A stretch of 64,000 nucleotides of DNA from Rhodococcus sp. IITR03 (GTDB lineage Bacteria; Actinomycetota; Actinomycetes; Mycobacteriales; Mycobacteriaceae): the NCBI GenBank assembly GCA_001017865.1, contig LATQ01000310.1:1-64000 (forward strand), in the 5' to 3' direction. Below the pieces are notes generated by a model that was not told the DNA's origin, did not search any database, and saw nothing but the letters and a program-made list of their open reading frames with translations. Shown one piece after another: positions 10,368 to 20,677 of the stretch. Positions within the stretch are counted from its first letter, which is position 1. The number at the start of each line of letters is the position of its first letter. The translations under genes were made by a program, and so were the position numbers.

Positions 10368-11640
10368 AGGTTACCTCCGTATGCTTCACCCCAGGGTGGG
10401 GCTACTTCGGACTCGCGTCGTCATCTCTTGACGGAGATGATGATTGCGCCTGCACCACGGTAATCTCCGCGAGACGCGCAACACGTACGATAGACCCTTA
10501 CAGGTCTACCGAACAAGCTTTCGCCGAATCATCTCAGATGCCTTGCGTTCTCACCCTCACGTGAGAGCGCCGACCGAGTCGACGCCACCTCCAGCGCCAC
10601 CGAACACCTTCTCTTCAAAGACATTCTGCACCAAGTGAATACATGGTAACTATCTCAATCCTGCTATCTCCCTGACACTGTCGATGCGGAAACGGTCCCA
10701 CACGGCTCCGCAAACTTACGGGTTCCCTATACCGCGCCGAACTCGGCCCGATCGGTGGCGTGCCGGGGTTCAAGAATGCAGATTGACGAGATGATGCGGG
10801 CAAGCCCTGACGGTCGAGCGCTGATCGCGCTACCTTGAACCGCGCATCACTTTCGTCACTGTGACAGCGAACCGGTGACCAAGTCACACGACTTGGCAAC
10901 CCATCGCGCTACTGAGGACCGCCATGAACCCCACTGCGGTTTACCGCGGTAAACCAGAGATCACCTCGAACCGTCGGCAGGGACGCATTGCCACGATCAG
11001 AATTCACGGGTGCACCCAAGGCCGCACCGCTAGATACCGAGATCCCGTTGGCCGAGAACCCCAGCGCCGAAGGCTCATCCACACCCTCAGACACGCGGGA
11101 GCAGCGGAACCCGAACTTCCACCCCGAATCGAATTATTACTTTTGCAAAGCACCTACATCGCCTACAGTCGACCACATGACCTGACCGTCTCGGAAGTCG
11201 CTGTCCAACAAGTAATGTGGTGCATCAACAGCATGCTACCACCGACTTCGCGGAGTGCAATCACGCCCTTACTCTCACAGAGAGCACGCAATTGCGGCGT
11301 GGACACATTCCTGCCGAACGACTACCACAAACCCATCGATCCCCCCGCTACTCGACGATCGAACCAGAAACGGGGACGCACAGCCGACGTAGACCTCGAC
11401 CTATCCGCCGTTCCGCAGAAGGACACCGACCACCACCGCTTCAACATCCTTCAACGTGCCCGGCCAGTCCTTCGACGAATCGAAACGGCGAAGAGCCGCC
11501 TCGGACCCCCCGGCCGAACCGCTCGATGAACTCCCCTACACGGGTGGCGCAGAATGCCAGGACCCGTGTCATTCCACGTCAATTCACGCGCCTTTTCACC
11601 TCGTACTGTCCTGCCAAACACAAGCAACGGAGGTACGGAC
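10368..11640. other. 1.27-kb region without a supported gene, between parA and nitA
   Basis: I see no open frame with recognisable protein character. The region holds inverted repeats: CACCC/GGGTG near 10387, TCTCAC (10549-10554) with GTGAGA (10561-10566), and the striking 18-base palindrome at 10938-10955. It would be a natural place for the partition centromere and the nitA promoter, but neither can be proven from sequence alone. Confidence 0.5.
10938..10955. repeat. Perfect 18-base palindrome
   Basis: GGTTTACCGCGGTAAACC is self-complementary over all 18 bases. It lies about 570 bases upstream of parA and 690 bases upstream of nitA. It could be an operator or a ParB-type centromere site. 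Only one copy was noticed. Confidence 0.6.
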
Positions 11641-12741
11641 ATGGTCGAATACACAAACACATTCAAAGTTGCTGCGGTGCAGGCACAGCCTGTGTGGTTC
11701 GACGCGGCCAAAACGGTCGACAAGACCGTGTCCATCATCGCGGAAGCAGCCCGGAACGGGTGCGAGCTCGTTGCGTTTCCCGAGGTATTCATCCCGGGGT
11801 ACCCGTACCACATCTGGGTCGACAGCCCGCTCGCCGGAATGGCGAAGTTCGCCGTGCGCTACCACGAGAATTCCCTGACGATGGACAGCCCGCACGTACA
11901 GCGGTTGCGCGATGCCGCCCGCGACCACGACATCGCCGTAGTGGTGGGAATCAGCGAGCGGGATGGCGGCAGCTTGTACATGACCCAGCTCATCATCGAC
12001 GCCGAGGGGCAACTGGTCGCCCGACGCCGCAAGCTCAAGCCCACCCACGTCGAGCGTTCGGTATACGGAGAAGGAAACGGCTCGGATATCTCCGTGTACG
12101 ACATGCCTTTCGCACGGCTTGGCGCGCTCAACTGCTGGGAGCATTTCCAGACGCTCACCAAGTACGCAATGTACTCGATGCACGAGCAGGTGCACGTCGC
12201 GAGCTGGCCTGGCATGTCGCTGTACCAGCCGGAGGTCCCCGCCTTCGGTGTCGATGCCCAGCTCACGGCCACGCGTATGTACGCACTCGAGGGACAAACC
12301 TTCGTGGTCTGCACCACCCAGGTGGTCACACCGGAGGCCCACGAGTTCTTCTGCGAGAACGAGGAACAGCGAAAGTTGATCGGCCGAGGCGGAGGTTTCG
12401 CGCGCATCATCGGGCCCGACGGCCGCGATCTCGCAACTCCTCTCGCCGAAGATGAGGAGGGGATCCTCTACGCCGACATCGATCTGTCTGCGATCACCTT
12501 GGCGAAGCAGGCCGCTGACCCCGTGGGCCACTACTCACGGCCGGATGTGCTGTCGCTGAACTTCAATCAGCGCCGCACCACGCCCGTCAACACCCCACTT
12601 TCCACCATCCATGCCACGCACACGTTCGTGCCGCAGTTCGGGGCACTCGACGGCGTCCGTGAGCTCAACGGAGCGGACGAACAGCGCGCATTGCCCTCCA
12701 CACATTCCGACGAGACGGACCGGGCGACAGCCACCCTCTGA
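11641..12741 (+). CDS. nitA: Nitrilase (aliphatic/aromatic nitrile aminohydrolase)
   Basis: An intact 366-residue protein that I recognise as almost identical to the R. rhodochrous J1 nitrilase, which has the same length. It converts a nitrile and water to a carboxylate and ammonia. The catalytic triad is visible: Glu in AFPEVFIPGYP (residue 48), Lys in RRRKLKPTHVER (about 131) and the nucleophile Cys in GALNCWEHFQ (165). The C-terminal tail TIHATHTFVPQFGAL is the region associated with helical filament formation in this family. ATG 11641 follows ACGGAGGT. A strong hairpin follows the stop, and nitR lies downstream on the same strand, as in J1. Confidence 0.97.
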   Translation: MVEYTNTFKVAAVQAQPVWFDAAKTVDKTVSIIAEAARNGCELVAFPEVFIPGYPYHIWVDSPLAGMAKFAVRYHENSLTMDSPHVQRLRDAARDHDIAVVVGISERDGGSLYMTQLIIDAEGQLVARRRKLKPTHVERSVYGEGNGSDISVYDMPFARLGALNCWEHFQTLTKYAMYSMHEQVHVASWPGMSLYQPEVPAFGVDAQLTATRMYALEGQTFVVCTTQVVTPEAHEFFCENEEQRKLIGRGGGFARIIGPDGRDLATPLAEDEEGILYADIDLSAITLAKQAADPVGHYSRPDVLSLNFNQRRTTPVNTPLSTIHATHTFVPQFGALDGVRELNGADEQRALPSTHSDETDRATATL

Positions 12742-12747
12742 CTCGGG

Positions 12748-12782
12748 CGCACCCGTGGCGCCTCCGAAGCGCCACGGGTGCG
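12748..12782 (+). terminator. Hairpin terminator after nitA
   Basis: CGCACCCGTGGCGC (12748-12761) pairs perfectly with GCGCCACGGGTGCG (12769-12782) around a 7-base loop, seven bases after the nitA stop. No long T-run follows, which is common in high-GC actinobacteria. Confidence 0.7.
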
Positions 12783-13093
12783 TGAAGGGGCGAGACAGGG
12801 GAATCGGAGGATCACCGAGTACAACGCATCGTCGATCGCAGCGAGTCAGCCCGCCCGTAACCCCCGATAGGTCCACCCCACGTATCCCCGGTCACGCCTT
12901 CTCGACATGGGGTAATCGAGGTCGTCGTGGCCTGTATCGACATCCAGAGTCCCTGAGCTGAAGGCGCCCACCACCCTATGTCGCGATGACCTTCTCGCCG
13001 CACCGCAGAGAGCCGACATCGAGACCGAGCCCGGCATCACGATTACGGCTACCCTGAAAAGAACAATGAACGGGGTTAGCACCAGGTAGGTCG

Positions 13094-14053
13094 ATGAACA
13101 CTTTCTTCTCCTCTGACCAGGTCTCGGCACCCGATCGCGTCGCGCTCTGGCACGATGTCATCTGCCGCAGCTATGTCCCGCTCAACATCACCCTCACGAG
13201 CGAGCAACCCTTCATCGGTACGGTCTCGACGGGCAACTTGGGCACGGTACGTATCGCGACGTCCTCGTCACTGCCCCAGCAGATCACCCGCACTCGTCGC
13301 TTGATCAGCCAGGACGAGCGTGAGTACCTCATGGTTGGGGTGCAGTCCGCCGGCCATGCACTCGTGCAGCAGCACGGCAGAACTGCACGAGTCGGTCGCG
13401 GTGGACTGGTTTTCTGGGACACTCGCCATCCCTACGACATCCTGTTCCCGACAGACTGGAGAATGAGCGTATTCCAGTTCCCGCGATACTCTTTCGGCTT
13501 CACCGAAGATTTCATCGGCAGGATGACCGCGGTGAATGTCGGGGGCGATCGCGGTATCGGACGAGTGGTTTCATCCTTCATGACAAGCATCAACGATGCG
13601 ACCGATGCAGGAGACTTGGCGGAGGTAGCTTCACTCCACAACAGTGCTGTCGATCTTTTGTCAGCGGCGATACGGACCGAGCTTGCCGATCAAGCCGCCG
13701 CCTCCGACGGCCTACTCGAGTCCGTGCTTGCGTATATCCGACAGAACCTGGCCGACCCGAACCTGTGTGCCTCACAGATCGCGGCGGAGCACAACGTCTC
13801 TGTGCGGACCCTCCACCGACTGTTCTCGGCCACGGGACAGGGCGTGGCCGAACACATCCGTACCCTCCGACTCGAGCGCATCAAGACTGAGCTGGCAGAC
13901 CCAACGAGTCGGCGATATACGATCAGCGCGTTGGCGAGAAAATGGGGGTTCCTCGATCCCTCAACGTTTTCACGCGCGTTCAAAGACGCCTACGGCATCA
14001 CTGCCCGAGAGTGGGCGGCTTCTGCATCAGCACCACCGACGGAGGCTTCGTAG
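13094..14053 (+). CDS. nitR: AraC/XylS-family transcriptional activator of nitrilase
   Basis: An intact 319-residue protein matching in length, family and position the NitR activator of the R. rhodochrous J1 nitrilase. The N-terminal half is the AraC-binding-domain-like sensor (about residues 30-200, including HALVQQHGRTARVGRGG). The C-terminal AraC double HTH starts near residue 215 (LAYIRQNLADPNLCASQIA, SVRTLHRLF, and the second helix pair SALARKWGFLDPSTFSRAFK). It activates nitA in response to an amide or lactam-type inducer in J1; here the role is inferred by homology. The RBS is AGGTAGGT before ATG 13094. Confidence 0.93.
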   Translation: MNTFFSSDQVSAPDRVALWHDVICRSYVPLNITLTSEQPFIGTVSTGNLGTVRIATSSSLPQQITRTRRLISQDEREYLMVGVQSAGHALVQQHGRTARVGRGGLVFWDTRHPYDILFPTDWRMSVFQFPRYSFGFTEDFIGRMTAVNVGGDRGIGRVVSSFMTSINDATDAGDLAEVASLHNSAVDLLSAAIRTELADQAAASDGLLESVLAYIRQNLADPNLCASQIAAEHNVSVRTLHRLFSATGQGVAEHIRTLRLERIKTELADPTSRRYTISALARKWGFLDPSTFSRAFKDAYGITAREWAASASAPPTEAS

Positions 14054-15633
14054 AAAGAGCCCGGTATCCGGCCTGCCCTTGTTCGCTTGCACACCGTTCG
14101 GTCCGTCACTTCCGATGAAGCCGAAGCCGGCAGGTTGGCTTCCTTCCGCAATTCGATCGCTCGGGGATTGTCCGGGGGCACCGCTGGTGACCTCCAGGAC
14201 CATTCCGGCCTGGTGTCCGCGAGCGGTATGCACCTGCCAGATGCATCCGGGCCGCGATGCCAGTGCTCGGCAGGACCCACCGGCGACGACGGCCAGCGTG
14301 ACCCCTGGACCGGTCGGTCGAATTCGCGCCTGCCGACCGAGAATCGGGACCCGGTGTGCCGCCGCAACGCTCCCGGCCGGTGACCGGATCGCCGGACGAG
14401 CACGCTAGGTGTCCATCGTCCTGTCCGTACATCAGCCACACCGAGTGTTCGCGTGCCGGGACGCAACCAGTCCCCCGGCTGGGTCAAGAGCCTTGCGATT
14501 CGCCGAGCCGGCCCTCCATCGGTGAAGCCGATCCGATCGGTGAAGTGCTGACCACCGGATGAGTAGCACCCGTTCCGACAGGTGTCAGCGCGCGGTCGCC
14601 GCGGTACTCGAGCCGAGGGGGAACATCGCACGTGCGTCGAGCACGGGGACCGGGGCCACCGTCGCCGCTGTGATCGCAACCGTGGTCTCGGTGGTATCGA
14701 ACGGCTATGGAGCCGACCTCGCGTCGTCTCCGCTGCGTACCGATGCTGACAGCTGCCGGCATATATCCGCAGATGTCGCTGCGGGCGTTCGGTGGACAGG
14801 CGCTGCGAGCAGCAGTGCAGCGCACTGTAGTCGGTGGCTCGACGGCGATCTCGTCCACCGCCAGAACGTGGTGCCGGCTGTCACCGACGTCGGAGTCCTA
14901 CCGGAATCGATCACCCGGTTCGGTCACCAGCTGACCGAACCGGACCACCCCTTCGACCACACCACCCTTCCCTCCCTCAGGTCGAACAGAGTGACGACAC
15001 AGAACGACCGAGGATCGCCCGGAAGGAGACGGCACAGACGGCTGCCGAGCCACCCCGTTGCCGACCGGACCGCACCGTGCACCCAGCTGAGGGTCACATC
15101 AACGGGAAAGTTCGAGCCGCCTACACACCGGGGCTTGGCGCCGAGCAGGTGGACTCGGATCCGGAAGCCGCGAGCAGGCGCTGGTGCATCTCCGACGACC
15201 GGATCGGAGTGTGCAGCCCGCAGCGTCGGGCCGTGCCATGACGCCGTCGGTCACCAGCGCCTGCAGCATGTCCTGCTACTGCGGCGGGCAGCGAGAAAAT
15301 CGCCTGTTCAGCATGCCGTCGGGCATCGCTGAGGTTGCCATGAGCATCATGTGAACCATCGATGGTGGGTGCATCCGTGTGGACGCAGAGCGCGAGTGGT
15401 CGACGGTGCACGAGCTTGTCGACTGTGGGGCCGTCCTCACCTCGGCCGACCGAGTACACCGGGTCTCGTTCAGACGCCGGATCCACGCGCTCGGTCGCTC
15501 GGTATCGGCGACGGCTGGGACGCAGGCCTGATGCCGGTACCACTCAGAACAACCCCGACAGTGGGTCCGGCAAGCTGGAACCGTTGACGCCCCTCACAGA
15601 AGAGAACTACAGTTAAGGAAACTGAACGCTGTT
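14054..15633. other. 1.58-kb region without a recognisable gene
   Basis: Several frames are open on both strands, as expected at this GC content, but none shows family motifs, a convincing start or normal residue composition. With indels common in this sequence, a fragmented gene could be hidden, for example on the minus strand near 14030-14440. I cannot name one. Confidence 0.45.
15610..15624. promoter_or_regulatory. Possible TetR operator before the TetR/acyl-CoA dehydrogenase genes
   Basis: CAGTT, five bases, AACTG forms a short palindrome 10-24 bases upstream of the TetR start, where an autoregulatory operator would lie. The arms are short, so this is tentative. Confidence 0.35.
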
Positions 15634-16284
15634 ATGGAAAATGACATGTCGATCAATGCTCAGAACACGGTCCGCGAATCCGGGTCACGGCGCGGTGCCG
15701 TGCGGGAGTTCAAGAAAGGACTGATACGCGATGCCGCGAAGCGCATCTTCGCCGAACGCGGCATCGACGCCGCCTCGATGCGCGAGATCGCCCAGGCCGC
15801 GGGCTACACAACGGGAGCCATCTACACCTACTTCGACACCAAGGAAGAGCTCTACGCCGAAGTGCTGCGAGACTCCCTGCACGCCCTGCAGTCCGAAGTG
15901 GCCACCACCGTCGAAACCTCACCCGACAGGCCGGCATCGGCCGCGGCACTGCACGGCTTGTGGTCCTTCTACGACACCCATCCCGCCGACTTCGAACTCG
16001 GCTTCTACCTGTACGGCGGAGTCCGCCCTGCAGGCCTCAACAAGAAGCTCGACGAGGAACTGAACACCCTGTTCGACCAAGTGATGACGTTGATCGCGAA
16101 TGGTCTGATCACCGACGGACTGGCAACCGAGCAGACTGCACACCACCTCGCGGTGGTCCATGCCACCTGGGTCTTCGGATTGCTCCTGATGACAAAAACC
16201 GGTCGCGTGAAATCGGTCCGCGACGACGCCGAAGCCATGCTCGACAGCTACCTGAAGATGGTGGCTACACACCAAAGGCTATGA
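15634..16284 (+). CDS. TetR/AcrR-family transcriptional regulator
   Basis: An intact 216-residue protein. The N-terminal TetR HTH is clear (RDAAKRIFAERGIDAASMREIAQAAG, then YTTGAIYTYFDTKEELY, residues about 27-75). The all-helical C-terminal domain is typical of repressors of fatty-acid or acyl-CoA genes. ATG 15634 or ATG 15646 could start it; the second has a closer GGAAA. It lies 22 bases upstream of the acyl-CoA dehydrogenase-like gene on the same strand, so it probably controls the ACAD-selD-nucleotidyltransferase-phosphohydrolase set and itself. Confidence 0.9.
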   Translation: MENDMSINAQNTVRESGSRRGAVREFKKGLIRDAAKRIFAERGIDAASMREIAQAAGYTTGAIYTYFDTKEELYAEVLRDSLHALQSEVATTVETSPDRPASAAALHGLWSFYDTHPADFELGFYLYGGVRPAGLNKKLDEELNTLFDQVMTLIANGLITDGLATEQTAHHLAVVHATWVFGLLLMTKTGRVKSVRDDAEAMLDSYLKMVATHQRL

Positions 16285-16306
16285 CCTGAAACAGAATCGA
16301 GAGACG

Positions 16307-17556
16307 ATGACCGAACACTCCATGTCGATCGCTCCTACAGCTCGGGTGCAGGAGTACACCGACCGTTTTCGCCGGTTCCTCGACGAGGACGTCCGTCCAC
16401 TCGAAGAGGAACTCGCGAAGCACAACGTCGGCACTGCCGGACAACCGAAGCTCGACAGTGAAGGCCGAATGCACCCGATCGTGTGGGAGGCTCGCCGTGA
16501 GGTGCAACGGCGCGCCGGCGCCCTGAACCTGTACGCCCCACACATCAGTGCCGAACTCGGAGGCGGTGGATTCAACCGCGTGGAGATGCACCACGTCGAG
16601 GAATTCGTCTACCGCCATTCCGGTCTCGGGCTCGGTTTGGCCGCCCTTGCATGGACAGAGGGCCCGAACCCCGCGAGCGAGCACATGTCGGAAGCGATGC
16701 GGGAGCGGTATCTCACGCCGTTGATCAAAGGTCAGATCACTGCTGCGTTCGCCAACACCGAACCCAATGTCGGCACTGATGTCCTGGGTATGGAGACCTG
16801 GGCGAAACAAGACGGCAGCGACTGGATCATCAACGGCCGCAAAGCATGGATCACCAATTCCCATTTCGCCGACGTATACCAGGTCGTCGCCGTCACCGAA
16901 CCCGGCGCCGGAACCCGGTCGCTGACGATGTTCCTCGTCGATGCCGACGCCCCCGGTCTCGAGCGCGGCCCCGACCTGCCGACCATGATGGACGACGGAC
17001 TCACCGGCGAACTCGAATTCCGTGATGTGCGGGTGCCTGCGGAGAACATCGTCCGTGAGGTGGGCGACGGCTTCGCCCTGGCCATGTCCTGGATCAACTG
17101 GCGGCGATTGTGCCGCGGTGGCATGTGTTCCGGATGGGGCCAATGGCTCATCACACGAGCGATCTCCCGATCGCAGGAACGCAAATCCGGTGGCCGCCCC
17201 ATCGGTGATCTGCAATCGATCCAGCACCTGATCGCCCGCATGGCTCTCGAGTTCTACCAAGCACGCTCGACCTCCCTGGTCGCACAAGCCGAACTCGACC
17301 AGTGGGGCGCGTTCGAGATCCCACTGCACAAGGAAGCGCCGCGCCTGATCAGCCTTCTCAAGATCATCAATGACGAGGCGTTCTACCGCCTGGCCGACAG
17401 TGCAATCCAGGTCCACGGCGCCAACGGTTTGCTGCGTGGCTCCCCGGAAGAAAAACTCTTCCGAGTGCCCGCAACCTGCGGATCCCCGCCGGCACCTCCG
17501 AAGTGCAGCTCAACGCCATCGCCCGTGGCCTACTCCGCGAAGCAGCAGTGTCATGA
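16307..17556 (+). CDS. Acyl-CoA dehydrogenase-family flavoprotein, frameshifted near its end
   Basis: About 416 residues with the ACAD fold: an N-terminal helical domain, the beta domain with FANTEPNVGTD and GRKAWITN, and a C-terminal helical domain with IQVHGANGLLRG. A G is missing near 17471 (GTGGCCC expected). The corrected C-terminus reads RNLRIPAGTSEVQLNAIA and stops at 17554-17556, overlapping the selD start. Neither usual catalytic base is present in a hand alignment. The MCAD-type Glu position is Ala (PAGTSE), and the isovaleryl-type Glu position in helix G is Arg (SWINWRRL). It may not be a classical dehydrogenase. It is the first gene of a tightly overlapping set with selD. Confidence 0.85.
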
Positions 17557-18629
17557 CCACCACGATGCGCCGCCTGACCGAGTATTCCCATGGCGGAGGA
17601 TGCGCCTGCAAACTCCCACAGTCGATGCTCGACGACGTAGTCACCATGATGCGACAGGCCGGAGTTCCCCAGTCGGACGAGTCCGGATTGCTGATCGGAC
17701 TCGACACCCCTGACGACGCTGCCGTCTACGCCATCGACGACACGAAGGCATGGATCGTCACCACCGACTTCCTCACTCCCCTCGTCGATGACCCCCGCGA
17801 CTGGGGCCGGATCGCCGCCACCAATGCCCTGTCCGATGTGTACGCGATGGGCGGCCGCCCCTGATCGCCCTCAACATCCTTGCCTGGCCCACCGACCTCG
17901 GCGCGGACATGTTGAACAAGGTTCTCCACGGCGGCGCGGATGCTGTCTCTGCCGCCGGCGCTCTGGTCGTCGGCGGCCACAGCATCACCGACCCCATCCC
18001 CCAAATACGGCCTCGTCGCGATCGGTGAGGTCGAGCGCGACAAGATCCTCACCAAAGGTGGCGCTCGCCCCGGCGATCTACTGGTGCTGACCAAACCCAT
18101 CGGGGTCGGCATCATCAGTACCGCAATCAAACGTGGTCAAGCCCCGCAGAACTCACGTACCGCTGCAGTCGCGAGCATGACCAGGTTGAACTACTCGGCC
18201 AGCCGGATCGCCAGTGAGGCCGGGCTGAAAGGAGCGACCGACATCACCGGCTACGGATTGATCGGCCACCTGCACGAGATGGCGGCCGCGGCCGGCCTCG
18301 GAGCTCGCATCGACATCGACCGAGTTCCTCTTCTGCCCGGAGTGACGGCTCTGATCGCCGACGGCTGTGCTCCCGACGGAAGCCGCAGGACATTGGTCAA
18401 TGCACTGCGGAAAGGGTGGTTCGAGCCTTCTTCGCTCCCGCAGGAGCAGCAGCTCCTATTGGCCGACGCCCAAACCTCCGGGGGGCTGCTTCTGGCCGTT
18501 CCACCCCACGATGCCGTCTCGGTCGTTGCCGCTCTGCGCGCCGGCGGTGATGCCCATGCCTGCGTGATCGGTGAATTCGTCGACGACGGCCGTCCCGGCG
18601 TCGTCACTGCTGAAACGAGCACACGATGA
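17553..18629 (+). CDS. selD: Selenide, water dikinase (selenophosphate synthase), frameshifted
   Basis: About 358 residues, of the PurM/AIR-synthase fold. SelD makes selenophosphate from selenide and ATP. The N-terminal loop SHGGGCACK puts Cys at residue 17 and Lys at residue 20, the same positions as the essential pair of E. coli SelD; the Cys form is used here, not selenocysteine. DDAAVYAID and TTDFLTPLVDDP are the conserved metal/ATP segments, and TDITGYGLIGHLHEM is the PurM C-domain motif. One C is missing near 17863 (CGCCCCCTG expected) and one extra C lies near 18001 (ATCCCCCAAA), so the frame is restored. The start overlaps the ACAD stop and the stop overlaps the next start, showing coupled translation. 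Confidence 0.9.
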
Positions 18630-19170
18630 CCGAATTCGGTTGTGTCACCGGCCGATTCCAGCCTGTGCACAATCAGCACATGGAACTGTTCGAGATCGCC
18701 TGAACGAGTGCGATCACCTGGTGGTGGCGATCACCAACCCGGATCCGAGCGCACACCACGAAGAAGCAAGTTCGGCGCACCGACACACCCGGGCGGCCAA
18801 TCCGTTCACCTACTTCGAGCGGGCCCGCCTGCTCGACGCTGCCCTGACCGACCACGTCCGGGCCGGACGAGTGACCATCGTGCCGTTCGACCTGACCCAA
18901 CCGCAGCTCTGGCCGCAGTATGTACCCCACTCGGCACGGCATTTCGTGCGGGTTTTCAGCGACTGGGAACACGACAAAGCCAGATGGCTCGCGCAGGCCG
19001 GCTACGCGGTAACCGTCGTCGACGGCGACCCGGTAACCAAGCTGAACGCGACCGACATCCGCCAGGCGATGCTGGCCGGTGACGACAGCTGGCGACACCA
19101 CGTGCCCGCAGCCACCGTGGCGTTGCTCAGCGAGCTCATCGCCACGAGCGTGCTGGAGGAACAGCCATGA
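18626..19170 (+). CDS. NadM-like nucleotidyltransferase (cytidylyltransferase-like), frameshifted
   Basis: About 181 residues. It has the archaeal/NadM-type adenylyltransferase motif GRFQPVHNQHMELFEIAL at residues 9-26 (consensus GRFQPxHxxH) and the late KLNATDIRQAML, equivalent to the S/T-x-x-IR nucleotide-binding motif. These enzymes transfer AMP or CMP to a phosphate such as NMN. A C is missing near 18708 (GCCCTG read as GCCTG), which makes a false TGA. The ATG overlaps the selD stop, and the TGA overlaps the next ATG. The chromosome will have its own NAD gene, so a specialised substrate linked to this cluster is likely, but it cannot be named. Confidence 0.8.
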
Positions 19171-20499
19171 GGATGCCCGGCTACGGCGAAACCCAGCCCC
19201 GCCTCGACGACGATCGGATGCCCGTCATCCTGGTCACTCTCGACGGGCTCGGGGACCGACCCGTCCCGGAGTTGTCGGGCCGGACCCCCGCTGAGGCGGC
19301 ACGCACCCCCGTCCTCGACCGATTGACCGCCCGCGGGAGCAGCGGGTGGCACATACCGTTCGGATGGGGACGCGCCCCCGCCTCCGAACTGGCCCATTGG
19401 GCCATGTTCGGATACTCCGACATACCGTTTCCCGGACGTGCCGTCCTCGAAGGAGTCGGCGCGGGCATCGACCTACCGCTCGACGCCGCGACCACTTTTG
19501 CCGCACTACGCACGTCCTGCGTCCAGAACGGACAGGTATGGATCACCGGGCGCGTAGGTAAGGACGACGCTGCCGACGCCGATCGATTATTCGAGGAACT
19601 GGCACCGCTGTTCGACAAGGCCGACGCGCAGCTTCATCCGGTCGGTCGAGGGGAAGCGGTGCTCGTCCTCCCGCACCACACCCGCGGCGACGTCACCGAC
19701 TCGGACCCCTTCTTCGAAGACTTCCACCCTTGGTTGCAGGTCACATCGGCCGGTCCGGAGGCGACAGATCTGGCCGAACGCCTCAACGAACTGCTGCTGA
19801 CCGCCCGGCGTCATCTCCTCACGAGTCCGGTCAACGCAGTACGCGCCGCCGACGGACGCCCCGCTCTCGACGTCATGACCACCAAATGGTCGGGCAGCCG
19901 GCGACCCGTGCCGGATTTCCTCACCCACGCCGGCGTGGCAGGAGCTGCCGTCACCAGCACCCGCCTCTATCGGGGCATCGCTGGGCTCCTCGGGATGCGG
20001 CACCATCACCTGCCTCCCGCCACCGATCACGGTGTGGATATGACCACACGTATCGAGGCGGCCGAGCACTTGATCGACGAGGGTGCACGCTTCGTCCACA
20101 TCCACACCAAGCCACCGACGAGGCCGGGCACACCAAACAGCCACGCGCCAAGCTGGACGTACTCGAAGCGCTCGACCCGGCGTTCGAACGCTTCGAGTCC
20201 TTGTCGGAGCGCGCCATTGTCGCGATCACCGGCGATCACGCCACTCCCTCGGCCGACGCGTCCTGCACACCGCCGACCCCACCCCGCTCCTCGTCGTCGG
20301 ACCCACCGTGCGGCCCGACGCAGTCACTCGATTCGGGGAATCGTTCGCGCACCGCGGCTGGTACGGAACCGTCGCTGCCCGCGACCTGCTTCCCCTGTTG
20401 TTCGGTCACGCGAATCGGCCGGTGTTCCTCGGCCACCGAGCAACTCCGCGACAGACCCTCGCGTTGCCTGATAGCCCTGCCGCGATGCCGGCGGGCTGA
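19167..20499 (+). CDS. ApgM-like phosphohydrolase (archaeal-type phosphoglycerate mutase family), frameshifted
   Basis: About 444 residues, alkaline-phosphatase superfamily. The N-terminal metal site is VTLDGLGDRP, the probable nucleophile Ser lies in PASELAHWAMFGY, and the C-terminal metal ligands are in TKATDEAGHTK and ITGDHATPSAD, all in the order of archaeal-type cofactor-independent phosphoglycerate mutases. A G is missing near 20110 (AAGGCCACC expected) and another near 20258 (GACGGCGTCC expected). After these the frame VLHTADPTPLLVVGP reaches the stop at 20499. As the last gene of the selD set it may act on a phosphate ester intermediate rather than 3-phosphoglycerate. Confidence 0.8.
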
Positions 20500-20677
20500 C
20501 CTTCCTTTCCCGGTCTGCGCAGCACCGCTACGCCGAACGACGACTGTCGCCGCCATGTGCACCACTCACTCACCGGTTACACGAGGACGCCCCTCGTGCA
20601 CCGTGTGCGGTACCGAAATCGGCCGTAGACCGTGCGGTCGTGCCTCGATGCCGGGGCATCCCACCACCGCCGCAAGA

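Noticed and set aside
11217..12455. A 412-residue frame overlapping nitA
   Set aside because: It is an out-of-frame shadow of the intact nitrilase gene, with very Arg-rich composition.
11596..12531. Long minus-strand frame opposite nitA
   Set aside because: Antisense shadow typical of high-GC DNA; no motifs.
13990..14679. A 229-residue minus-strand frame after nitR
   Set aside because: It begins beyond the gap and runs into nitR, with Arg/Pro/Ser-rich content and no family pattern.
17553..18629. SelD-like gene as part of a Nit1-type nitrilase cluster with an AIR-synthase-related protein
   Set aside because: The loop SHGGGCACK is a true SelD signature, and the radical SAM, GNAT and other genes of Nit1 clusters are missing.
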